Origin: Tetradesmus obliquus
Taxonomy: Eukaryota > Chlorophyta > Chlorophyceae > Sphaeropleales > Scenedesmaceae
Assembly (NCBI GenBank): GCA_030272155.1
Contig: CP126196.1
Coordinates: forward strand, 1,674,001 to 1,738,000
Direction: 5' to 3'
Length of the DNA: 64,000 bases
The notes beneath the pieces are model-generated. The model worked only from the letters and a program-made list of their open reading frames with translations. It was not told the origin of the DNA and did not search any database. The position numbers and the translations under genes are program-made. Numbering within the stretch: the stretch's first letter is position 1; the number at the start of each line of letters is the position of its first letter. This document shows, one piece after another, positions 11,601-19,799 of the stretch.

Positions 11601-13928
11601 TTGCAAACAGGTGGCGGTGAGGTGGACAGCGTGTTCAAGGGCTACATTAGCAGGGACAGGCGCAAGCCGCACATTGTGGAGGCTGACAGGGCGGCAGAGC
11701 AGCTGCTGCGGCAGGCGCGTGCAGCAGGTGAGGCGCACGGCTGTGTTTGTAATGTGTGTCTTGCGCGTATGGTGGCACACTTTCCACAGGCCATGGCTTC
11801 TGACGGCTAGCATGCAGGAGACCCAGTGGCTGCTGAAGCTCCTGCCTCACCCTTATGCTGCTCCTGGTACCCCTGATCTGTCTGTTGTTTGATGTGTCAG
11901 TTTGTAGATGCAGAAGCCACACAGCATGAAGTTGGTGCAGCAGCAGCTCGAGTCAATGCTGCCGCTTGTGTTTGCCTTATCCGCTGCAACCCTTCCACAC
12001 ATGCTGTTTGTCCGCTGCAACACCTCAAACGCACATGCTGCATGCCAGCTGCAACCCTTCCCCACACATGCCGCACTGCGCTGCTGTGCAGGTGCTGCGT
12101 CAGGTGCAGAGGAGACAGAAGCTGAGCCAGACGATGACGCAGCAGCAGCAGCAGCTGGTGCTGAAGGCGACCTGCCTGCTGAGCTGTCAGCGCTGGTTGC
12201 TGCTGCCAGCTCAGACCAGGAGGAGCTGCCTGACCTGTTCAGGAATGAGCAGCTGTACGGTGAGGGGTGATGCGCGAGGGGTTGCTGACATATATAGAGA
12301 TAGATAGAGGGGTTACATGGTGTGTTCATGTGGCATACGCCACCACAGACACCTGGTGAAGTAGGAAGCTTCAAGCAGCTCAGCTCGGGCTGTCACTCTG
12401 AGGTTGATGACATAGAGGTTGCATGAGGATGCATGCAAGCGGATAGCAATACAGCAAGACAGGTTGTATTTCTGCAGGTGTTGAAGCGCCTGGTGTCCTG
12501 CAGCATTGCAGGAGCTCATTGTTTTTGGTTCAAACGCCTTGCGTGCTGCATGCTGATATCTCTGATGTCAGTTTCGAAACAGCAAGGAGGAGATGGAGTT
12601 ACAACCTGCACGTCAGCAATCCCACCTGCTGCTGCACACACCGCATATGCCAGGCAGCATACACCTGGGTGGCAGCAACCAGCAGCTGCACAGCAACCCG
12701 CAGCTGCACGGCAAGCAGCGCTGTGCGTGCTGCTCCCAGGGGTATAGCTGCCGCCTCATGCTAATCAAGCTGCCGCCGTTGCTGCCGGCCCCACTGCTGC
12801 TGCTGCTGCTGCTGCAGGGTGCTTTGTGGACCTCATCCATGCGCTGCTCGACCTGGGCAGGGAGGCTGAGGCTGCAGCGCTGCTGGCGCGGGCGCAGGCG
12901 GTGGCCGCCTACAGCCTTAGCAGCAGAGACCCGTCATGGATAGGGCCCTCGGCATTGGACCACCCTGGTGAGCAATGCCTTCCATCATTTAGCTACTGGA
13001 CTGAAGAGGTTTAGGAGCTGAAGTATAAAACGACATTTGATATCGGCCAGGGCATGCGGAGACAGCTTCATCAGCAGAGACCCCTCGACGGGTTAGGGTC
13101 GTCAGCATTGGACCGCCCAGGTCCGCAGTTGGTTCTGTGGTCACGTGCCAGGCGCGCAGCTGTCAATGCATGGTGTTTTTGAATTGCCGCAGCATTCTGC
13201 ATGCCGTTGCAAGGCTGTGTGTATTTGTGTTGCCCAGGCAGCAGAGGCAAACTCTGGCATCTGCATGCTTGCAGGGAAGCGGCGCAAGGCCAAGGGCGCT
13301 GCAGGTGGTGGCGACGGCAACCTGTCGGACTGGGGCCAGGGTGCTGCTGCTGCTGCTGGCGGGCCTGCTGCTGCTGCTGAGCGGCGTGAGGAGGCTCGGC
13401 TGCTGCGGGAGGGGCTCAAGCTGATGGCTGCTGAGGTGGCCTTCAGGTGGGTGGGCTGCAGTGGCAGTGTGAGCGGGCAAATGACTACACCATTATGAGA
13501 GGGCTTTGAGTGGCAGCCGCAGGTGTGAAAGGCATCAAGCGGATGAGGCTGATGTCGGCGCAGGTTGTGTTCAGGCACCTGGATAATGTAGGGTTTAGCG
13601 TGTGCGTGGGTGTTTGAGGCTGCCAGCAGCGGTAGGTGGCTGTGTGCGGGGCTGCTGCGGCAGGGACTGCAGCTGATGGCTGCTGATGTGGCCTTCGGGT
13701 GAGGCGCTATGTGATTGGGCATTGCAGTGCTTGGTCTGTAATCGGCGCCCTGCACTGCGCATGCTGCAGCTCAGTGATGCGTCACAGGTGCTGGGTGGTA
13801 TGTAATGCGTCACAGGTGCTGCGCCACACCCAGCCAATCACGCAGCACCTGAGACTCGCCAGCAAGCTTCGCTGCGTATTCATGCCGCTGCCAACCAGCA
13901 TCATGCCAGCCTGATCTGCCCTCGCCGC

Positions 13929-13997
<69 letters not shown>

Positions 13998-14333
13998 AGG
14001 CAAGGTGATGTTGAGGAGACTCTGAAGCTGCTCAAAACAGTGCTGCAGAGGTGAGTGATGAATAGGTACTAATTGCACCCCACCTAGCCATCTTTCCATC
14101 ATGCCTGAACACTGCTAGGTGTATGTTGCGCCACAACAGACTGTTGTCCAACTGGTACACTCTTGCAGCTAAAGCTGCTCAACATGTTGCAAGGGCTGCT
14201 GGCTGCCCACTGAGCATCTGCCAATCATCACACAACCCCCAAACCTTGCTCAGCATAACTTTACACTGCCGCCTCGAGGTGTCCGAGGATCAAAACTCAA
14301 GCACCCAAGAGAAGTTTGACCAAAACTTCCAGG

Positions 14334-14394
<61 letters not shown>

Positions 14395-17300
14395 CCCTCT
14401 GCAGGTGGCCATACAGCTGGAGGGCCTGGTCGCTGTACTGCAGCTGTGCCGGGCACCGGGGCGGTGTGAGCCACTGGATGAAGATGGTGGCCTCACTGCG
14501 CGCAAAGCACCCAGACAGCCTGCCGCTGCAGGTGAGCACAACAAACCAAACAGAGGGCTTTGTACCATACAAAGCGACATTTTTCTCTCTTGAACTGACA
14601 CTTCAGGCGTGTGGCTAGCAGCAATGCGGCTGCTGTGTGGCACTGCAGTAGTAGTGTCAGCCTGTACCTGTGGCGGCGTTGGGTGCGGCTTTTTGTCCAG
14701 GGCTGTGCGTTGTGGTCTGAGCGACAGTGTGAGTCACCACTTGAAGATGGTTGCTTGGCTGCTCGCAAAGCACCCAGATAGCCTGCCGCTGCAGGTGAGT
14801 GGCATCTGTTCAACCTACCTAGGTAGATGTCATGTCAGCTGCTGCATAGAACTTGTCTCAGTCCCTCATGCTTCAAAGCTGTGTACACACCAAGCCTTAC
14901 TGCTTGCTGCTGACAGTCCAGGCGTGTGGCTAGCAGCAATGTGACTATTGTATGGTACTGCCGCAGCCCTAGTGGCAGTTGTGAGCCGTGGTGGTGTGGT
15001 GTTGTGAGTGCAGAGACGTGCTGCGTAATAAAATGTTGTGCTGGTTGACTGTTGATGCAGTGCACTTGGAACGCACTGCAGCCAATGTTCACTGGCCGCG
15101 TTTGACTCTGCACCACAGCAGCCCCCGCCTGCTGCATCCACTCACTCTGTAGTGTTGGCAGCCATTGCTGCTTGGTGGTATCATTGCTGCGCAGCATGCT
15201 GATGCTGCTGCACTGCCTGCCGTGCGCTGCTGCTGCTGCTGTTGTGTGCAGGTACTGGCAGCGCACGCTGACAACATGCAAGGGGAGGCAGGCACTGCCA
15301 TTCAGAGCTACGCTGCAGCACTCATGTGAGCATGACAGCAGCAAGCACGCAGTTGGCTGCAAATGAGTTATGTTACATAACGCAGTACACAGCAGCATCC
15401 ATCTGCGCTTGCAACGGCAGCACGCATGAGCGCATGCACGAAAAGCAGCCTTCTCATCACGCTTCAGCTGCCTAGCTGACTGTCCTTGGAGGATGCTTTT
15501 GTCAGCACACCACGCAAGTTTGGTGTGCGCAGCGACATTTCTCGGTGTGTGACGGCGGCTGACAACAGGCCTGAACCCCAAAACAAAGGCCTGCGTATCA
15601 CTCCATGTGCTGCTGCCATACCGCAAACGCAAGAAGTATATGTGTTATGACCTCGGGGTTATGGCCTTAAGGTCAGGCATACCTAACTAGGGGCCCTTCT
15701 GGGTTTCTAGCACCCACCCCTTCGTTTGGGGTGGGTCCTGTCCCATTGTGAAGCCCATACCCCAAAGGCTTGGGTGGCAGCAGGGTTTAGGGTTTAGTGG
15801 CCGACAACCCCTAAACCCCAGGCTGGGTTGTCGGCCCTCTGTGAAATAGGAATGCTGCAATTGTTGAAAATTGGCAGTATGAAATTTGACGGCACTTTGC
15901 AGGGGTAATGTAGTGAACATACCCCACCACCTGGTAAAGCCCCAGGAAATTCGGTCGTTGCTTCCTGGAGAACTGAGGCCCATGTTGCAAAAATAACACT
16001 TGTAGCATAGCAACAGAGCTTGGAGCCAGAGCTTGCAGAATCAACGACCAAACCTGCTACTGCTGTAGTAGGACCTCGGGCTTGTTCACTAGGGCAAGCC
16101 CTGCAAGGCTCAAGGGATTCTATACTGCCAATTTTCTGCTATGATGGCTTTCTGATGGGCTGTTTTGACTGCTCTGCTGCTGTACACCTGCATTCACCCG
16201 ATGTCCCGGACCGGGGCGTTGTGCTGCGTGCCGCGCGGGGTGATACCACCCCACCATGCCTCCTGACCCTCATACGCTGCCTGCGGACACCTAAATTCCT
16301 TTGTGAGAGCCGGCATCGGCCCTGTGCTGGCCTGCACCCAATACAGCACTCGCTGATCTTAAGCTCAACACCTTGTTGCCGGGCCTTATAAAGATTATTA
16401 ACTATTTATCTAAACGTTAGGCCACGGTTGGTCGCACCTGCAGGGGCCTATGCTCTTTACCGACTCATGGATGCCTTCAAACCAATGAACGTGGCACCGC
16501 ACGTGACGTGCTTATTACAGCGGCAAATAGAATATAAGAACGTAAAGAAGCCTTTGTGAGCATCCTTACGCCTCCTCGGTGCCCGCATGCACAAAACACT
16601 TGCTGTTCAGTCAGCAGCGAGTAGCAGTGGAACTCCTCTGGCGCTCGCGGTGAGATGATGCCCCGCTGTGCCTACCAGCACCATACGTATGATTATAAAA
16701 AGTAATTGCAAGCGGCAGGCCCTGCTCACTCGCTGCTGATCGCCGCTCTCCCCATGCTGTCATGAGCTGTACTGCTATTGGAGCCTGTGGTCCCGGATTG
16801 CCTTCGTTGCCCCGCTCGCGTTGCAAAACTATACTAACTGATGTAATAAGTTGTTATATGCATGCGCCGTGCAGCGGGGAGGTGGTGCCGCAAGAAAACA
16901 GCGTTGGGGTACACCCCCTGTAATTAGGTATGCCTGACCTTAACATACATTACATTACATTACATGCTCCACTCAACGAGGAGTGGGAACCCCAGTCAGG
17001 AGCCAACGAGAGGCTCATAGGGGGAGAACCTTAACATTAGTGCAGGCTTGCAGGAGCCGCAAGGACTGTTTCATGTCTGTTCATTCCCTTTGCGTTCATG
17101 CTGGTGCCTCCACATGCAGCAGCATCTGCAACCACGGATTCCTGTGTGCTGCTGCTGCTGCTGCTGCTGCTGCTGTCATTGGTGCACTGCTGCCGCTGCC
17201 CGCCTGCAGGCAACTCCCCAACGAGCCGCTGCTGCTGCTGTGCCTGGGTGTTGCACAGATTGATGCAGCGCTGACGGCGCGGCACTGCAAGGACAGGAAC

Positions 17301-18246
17301 ACTGCATTACTGAGAGGCTTTGCAGCACTACACACCTACGCCAAGTACAGAGGCCCCGCAGCAGGTGTGCATGCCTTTGTGGAAGTGGTGATCTGGGTGT
17401 TTATAGCACAAGTCGCAGGGGTGCAGCAAAGTGCACAGCCAGTGCTGCAATTGCATGTGCAGGAGCCAGTCAGGGTACCTAGCAGCGCTGCTGTATTTCT
17501 GTTGAGGCAGTGCTGAAGGCCGTATTTCTGCAAATCCCAACCTGTGCACAGCACAGAGTGTGCAATGGCCTGAGGTCCTGACGGCTGCTGCAGCCCAAGC
17601 AGCATCGCCAGTCGCCTTGTCAACGCAATTTCTGTTGAGTTTTGATAGAAAGGGCAGCGGCAGTCTCAATGCAGCTGCAAGCAGCCCATGTAATCGTTTG
17701 CTGCGCCAGATTTAGCACTGATACGTATGCTTGTATGTGCATGAACTCACACGCTGTGCTGCTGTGCGATTGCACACGGCCGATGCCTGCCACACCGCAG
17801 AGGCTGAGGCTGAGGCTGCTTACAACCTGGGCAGAGCAGCACACGAGGTGGGCCTGCTGCACGTAGCAGTAGCGCACTATGAGCGCGTGCTGCAGCTAGA
17901 CCAGCATGCAGCAGCAGACGCAGCAGCGCAGCAACTGGGGCAGCTCGCCCTGCAGCAGCAGGGGCAGCAGCAGCAGCAGCAAGGAGGCGTGGACCAGGAA
18001 GCCATGCAGTTGGATGGTGACGAGCAGCAAGAACAGCGGCCACCTGATGCCACGCAGGATATGCAGCAGCAAAAGCAGCGCGCGATGAGGCGGCGCCAGC
18101 AGCAGCAGCCTGCAGAGCAGCAGCGGCTGCAGCAGTTGGGCAGGGGCTTGGTGCGTGAAGCAGCTCACAACCTGTGCATGATCTACAGGGGCAGCGGTGC
18201 TGATGACCTGGCGCGCCAAATCATGCGCAAGTACCTCACTCTGTGA
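3418..18246 (+). CDS. GTF3C3: TFIIIC subunit 3 (GTF3C3 / TFC4 / tau131-like), TPR protein, 25 exons
   Basis: Scaffold subunit of the RNA polymerase III factor TFIIIC, which binds A/B boxes of tRNA genes and recruits TFIIIB (family knowledge). Exons: 3418-3502, 3844-4052, 4639-4685, 5239-5304, 5592-5696, 5996-6149, 6810-6890, 7136-7267, 7851-7994, 8448-8541, 8892-8992, 9222-9303, 9633-9765, 10047-10185, 10596-10736, 11046-11136, 11611-11727, 12092-12259, 12818-12967, 13275-13446, 14000-14050, 14405-14531, 15252-15325, 17210-17364, 17801-18246. All phases agree, giving 1087 residues. The N-terminus is acidic (SQDSDPFDEDY), as in TFC4. TPR blocks start at YQAAVDLLLEVIRQ and continue through LWHKLAEMSLD and ALVTLYHDFGQSGRAIEML. 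The family C-terminus is clear: LPNEPLLLLCLGVAQI, AAYNLGRAAHEVGLLHVA, REAAHNLCMIYRGSG. The last exon adds a Gln-rich insert. Exon 18 could start 12 bases later, also in frame. Many introns carry copies of neighbouring exon edges. Confidence 0.93.
4978..5238 (+). repeat. Upstream tandem copy of the exon 4 acceptor region (GTF3C3)
   Basis: Two diverged copies of roughly 100-150 bp lie in intron 3. The first (4978-5155) has GCAGGTATGAGCCACAA, a GCTGTAAGCAGGG-like acceptor and, at 5126-5145, GCTGCTGATGAGCCGCTGG. The second (from 5153) has the same order and runs into true exon 4 at 5239. The true copy preserves the frame; the upstream copy soon diverges from the coding sequence. Confidence 0.7.
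5821..5995 (+). repeat. Two tandem copies of the exon 6 3' splice junction (GTF3C3)
   Basis: The junction GGCGCAG|GTACCAGGCTGCTG occurs three times with exon starts at 5831, 5907 and 5996. Only the third continues into the coding exon (YQAAVDLLLEVI). The first two copies stop matching after about 25 coding bases and are followed by CTG-rich polypyrimidine-like sequence leading to the next acceptor. Confidence 0.85.
6337..6515 (+). repeat. Two copies of the exon 6 5' splice junction (GTF3C3)
   Basis: True exon 6 ends at 6149 with TTCTACATGATTGCGGCACA...GGCAAG|GTGCGG. Near-identical copies end at about 6370 (donor GTGAGG) and about 6509 (donor GTGCGG). The second keeps a longer exon match (GCGCTCAAATTCTACATGAT). 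Both lie inside intron 6 and each carries a usable-looking 5' splice site. Confidence 0.85.
6379..6398 (+). repeat. 20-nt guanine homopolymer
   Basis: An uninterrupted run of 20 G lies just after the first exon 6 echo donor (GGCAAGGTGAGGGC). It is in intron 6 of GTF3C3, in the RNA-sense strand. Such a run can form a G-quadruplex; it is also an unstable, error-prone tract in sequencing. Confidence 0.9.
7003..7135 (+). repeat. Upstream copy of the exon 8 3' splice junction (GTF3C3)
   Basis: CTGCAG|GTGCTGGCCAAGGGCGGGGAGCACTTT at about 7001-7030 precedes the true junction CTGCAG|GTGCTGGCCAAGGACGGGGATCACTTT at 7136. The echo loses similarity after about 35 coding bases. Confidence 0.8.
7430..7677 (+). 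repeat. Two copies of the exon 8 5' splice junction (GTF3C3)
   Basis: True exon 8 ends ERHPGHPE at 7267. Copies encoding LERHPGHPE with a GTGCAG donor (7430-7460) and QQYSSLQRHPGHPE with a GTGCGA donor (7630-7677) lie in intron 8. Confidence 0.8.
8109..8336 (+). repeat. Two copies of the exon 9 5' splice junction (GTF3C3)
   Basis: The end of exon 9 (7994; VDLTHINMLADLYMAM|GTGAGG) is repeated with mostly synonymous differences at 8109-8171, still followed by GTGAGGACGGGG, and again truncated at about 8300-8336 (TDLTHINML). ACG to ACA, ATT to ATC and CTG to TTG changes in the first copy are all silent. Confidence 0.85.
8575..8607 (+). repeat. (CGG)11 microsatellite
   Basis: Eleven CGG units in intron 10 of GTF3C3, about 35 bases after the exon 10 donor, next to GCTGCTG units. 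This is a different triplet from the prevailing CTG tracts and not next to an acceptor. Confidence 0.85.
10255..10530 (+). repeat. Copies of exon 14 end and exon 15 start in intron 14 (GTF3C3)
   Basis: The exon 14 end (PEGQLQQ|GTGGGGTTGCGCGG, 10185) is repeated at 10255-10316 (SEGQLQQ|GTGGGG) and at 10388-10420 (PEGQLQQ|GTAGGG). The exon 15 start (CAG|CTGGAGCTGTTCCTGGCAAA, 10596) is repeated upstream at about 10486-10528. One intron thus holds echoes of both flanking exons. Confidence 0.85.
11394..11610 (+). repeat. Two tandem upstream copies of exon 17 5' half (GTF3C3)
   Basis: Exon starts AG|GTGGCGGCGAGGT occur at 11394 and 11488, and the true AG|GTGGCGGTGAGGT at 11611. Each echo keeps about 45 coding bases (GGGEVHSVLKRYIS; GGGEMDSVFKGYIS). 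Each is followed by a related GTGGCTTT..GCTGCCA..TTGC.AACAG stretch that forms the polypyrimidine/acceptor of the next copy. The duplicated unit is therefore acceptor plus exon start, spaced 94 and 123 bp. Confidence 0.88.
13650..13705 (+). repeat. Copy of the exon 20 5' splice junction (GTF3C3)
   Basis: GCTGCGGCAGGGACTGCAGC...GCCTTCGGGTGAGG matches the end of exon 20 at 13410-13452 (LLREGLKLMAAEVAF). It lies in intron 20 and keeps a GTGAGG donor-like sequence. Confidence 0.75.
13931..13997 (+). repeat. (CTG)22 tract forming the 3' splice site region of exon 21
   Basis: An almost pure CTG run ends directly in CTGCAG|GCAAGG, the acceptor of GTF3C3 exon 21 (14000). There is no other pyrimidine-rich tract next to this acceptor, so the repeat itself must serve as the polypyrimidine region if the model is right. 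Confidence 0.9.
14336..14392 (+). repeat. (CTG)19 tract upstream of exon 22
   Basis: A pure CTG run followed by CCCCCTCTGCAG|, the acceptor of GTF3C3 exon 22 at 14405. Confidence 0.9.
14728..14794 (+). repeat. Phase-compatible duplicate of exon 22 (possible alternative exon, GTF3C3)
   Basis: Inside intron 22 a second copy of the exon 22 end is preceded by an AG (GCGACAG|TGTGAG) and ends CTGCAG|GTGAGT. Joined to exon 21 it stays in frame and reads VSHHLKMVAWLLAKHPDSLPLQ-like sequence, ending in phase 0 exactly as exon 22 does. Exon 22 and this copy cannot both be used without a frameshift, so they could only be mutually exclusive. The following intron sequence (GCGTGTGGCTAGCAGCAATG, 14608 and 14921) is also duplicated, about 314 bp apart. 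Confidence 0.6.
15671..16939. mobile_element. TTAA-flanked non-autonomous DNA element with 16-bp terminal inverted repeats
   Basis: The left end GGTCAGGCATACCTAA (15671-15686) is the exact reverse complement of the right end TTAGGTATGCCTGACC (16924-16939). Both ends are flanked by TTAA (15667-15670; 16940-16943), the target duplication typical of piggyBac-type transposition. No long transposase-like ORF is present, so the element is non-autonomous or degraded. Its composition differs from the host introns (few CTG repeats). Inside are two TTTAGGG-like units at 15783-15797, a 12-bp hairpin (15799-15810 with 15825-15836), and a 15-bp inverted pair (15866-15880 with 16122-16136) that may mark a nested element. 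It sits in intron 23 of GTF3C3. The ends begin GGTC rather than the CCC typical of piggyBac, so the superfamily is tentative. Confidence 0.75.
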
Positions 18247-19199
18247 CATGTGCTTGGTGTGGGGGCTGTTGGGGTGCTTGCTGTCGGCTGTGTAACATGC
18301 CCTACTTCACTTGTGGTCTGCGCCGAGGTCTGTGTCGTTGCTGAATGGTTCAAACCTGGCCTCAAGGCATGATGGCCAGGCTTCAAGCCTGGCCCAGGCT
18401 TGAGGCGGCCTCAAGGCACATCTTGAAGCCTAGCATGTGGTGCATGCACTGGAAACATTGTTGCATGCACAGCCTTCGTTGAAGCCAAGGGCGTGCCTAC
18501 AGAATTTGGTTGGGAATCAGCGCCGCACAGTGTGGCTACATGTGGGCGCGGCATGGTGTGTTACGTCGTGAGGCCTCAGGGCCTGCACACGTGGACTGTC
18601 CGTATTAGAACGACGTGTACTGTTGTACAGAGACTCTGATCCGAGAGTGCGGGCAGCACTGGGGTTCTGTCATGCTATGCTATGTCACAATCTACTCGGT
18701 ACGTCGGCAGCCTCAAGGGAAGCCCCTGCAGGTGCGAGTCTAAGCTTCCACTACGCTGTCACTGTCTGTAGAGGCAGCGACGCATGGTGTGTGGCTACAT
18801 GTTGCCGCATGTTGCAATCATCGGCTGCCCTGTATGCACCCTGAACAACATCCAGAGCCTGCGGGCTAGTATTCTTGCACAAGGCCGGGAGATGGCATCA
18901 GAAGGACATGAGGGGGCACATTAAGGCCGCACTGACTCCGTGAGTCAGGCCAGAGCCTGCCCAGGCTGGTAGCTGTAAGCAACAGCAGGCCATGTGACGA
19001 CCCACCAGGCTTTACTCATGCCGCAACACTACAGCGTTTCATATGATCAGGATGTAATCGTGTTTTATGACAACTGCCGTGGTTTGTTGACCATGTTTTT
19101 GAAAGACACGCAGCTAGGGTCTAACATGGGCTCTGACAGACGGGCTCTTACTCAGAGGCCAACCACCACCGAACTACATCAAACATTTAGTTAACCGCA
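18247..19199. other. Intergenic, no supported gene
   Basis: GTF3C3 3' flank. It holds a palindromic cluster built on GGCCAGGCTTCAAGCCTGGCC (18374-18394) with surrounding GGCCTCAAGGC copies. A 66-codon plus-strand frame at 18994-19194 has no start ATG at its beginning and I do not recognise it. Composition here is less CTG-rich than in the genes. Confidence 0.4.
18291..18295 (+). terminator. Candidate TGTAA poly(A) signal of GTF3C3
   Basis: TGTAA lies 45 bases after the stop codon. TGTAA is the usual polyadenylation signal of chlorophyte algae; distance and strand fit. Confidence 0.5.
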
Positions 19200-19203
19200 T
19201 CAT

Positions 19204-19692
19204 TTAGGCTGGTTTACCTTCCACGTAGAGCACCTCAATGCGATCCACGACGCCTTTTCTGCTCACGCTGATTTATGTCTGATTGGGCGCGTCGAAGTAG
19301 GGCATCAAAGGTCACAAACGCATAGTTTCGTTTTGGCCCGGAATCGAGCAGCGTGCAGATGCATACTGCTCTGTTGTCCTTGGTCAGCGAAGCCTTTGAC
19401 GCCTAGCTACGCAAGAGCTCCAGACAACTGATTTTGGGAATAAATAGTGAGTACGGCAAAGTTGGGTGTGCCAGCCAAGCAAGCGGAGATATCACGAGGC
19501 CGATATGTATCTCCTCGCTATGTTGTGCTGCTGCGTGGACCAGCCTTGCCATTGCTTGAATAGGTTTCGCATGTGTCTCTCATACTTGTTTGGCCGCTTG
19601 CCCTGTTGAAGATGGTCGTCAAACGCGAGCCCAACTATCCCGCCCAAGGGGTGCTGACATGTATCCAAATGTATCTTTTGTGCTAGCACTCT
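19204..19692 (-). pseudogene. Decayed coding fragment of unknown origin
   Basis: Reading the minus strand, three frame-broken pieces look protein-like. The first is about 65 residues (19689-19492) containing PLGGIVGLAFDDHLQQ. After a stop comes a piece with KRNYAFVTFDALLRRAQSD (around 19350-19290), then, after a +/-1 shift, GVVDRIEVLYVEGKPA and a stop at 19204. NYAFVTF resembles an RRM RNP1 core ([RK]-x-[FY]-[GA]-F-V-x-[FY]), but the rest of the domain is not evident. Codon and base use differ from the GC/CTG-rich neighbours, which could mean a mobile or transferred origin. A short real gene with introns cannot be excluded. Confidence 0.3.
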
Positions 19693-19799
19693 TTGTTTGA
19701 GCGACCCTTGGCAGTGCCATTCTCACTGATTTGTCTCATCAATTGCTTGCAGGCGACTCTGTGCCCTTCACGCTTCACTATGCGGCACCAGCAGCAGGC

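Noticed and set aside
15783-15797. Interstitial telomere
   Set aside because: Only two TTTAGGG-like units, within a mobile element; too short to call a telomeric tract.
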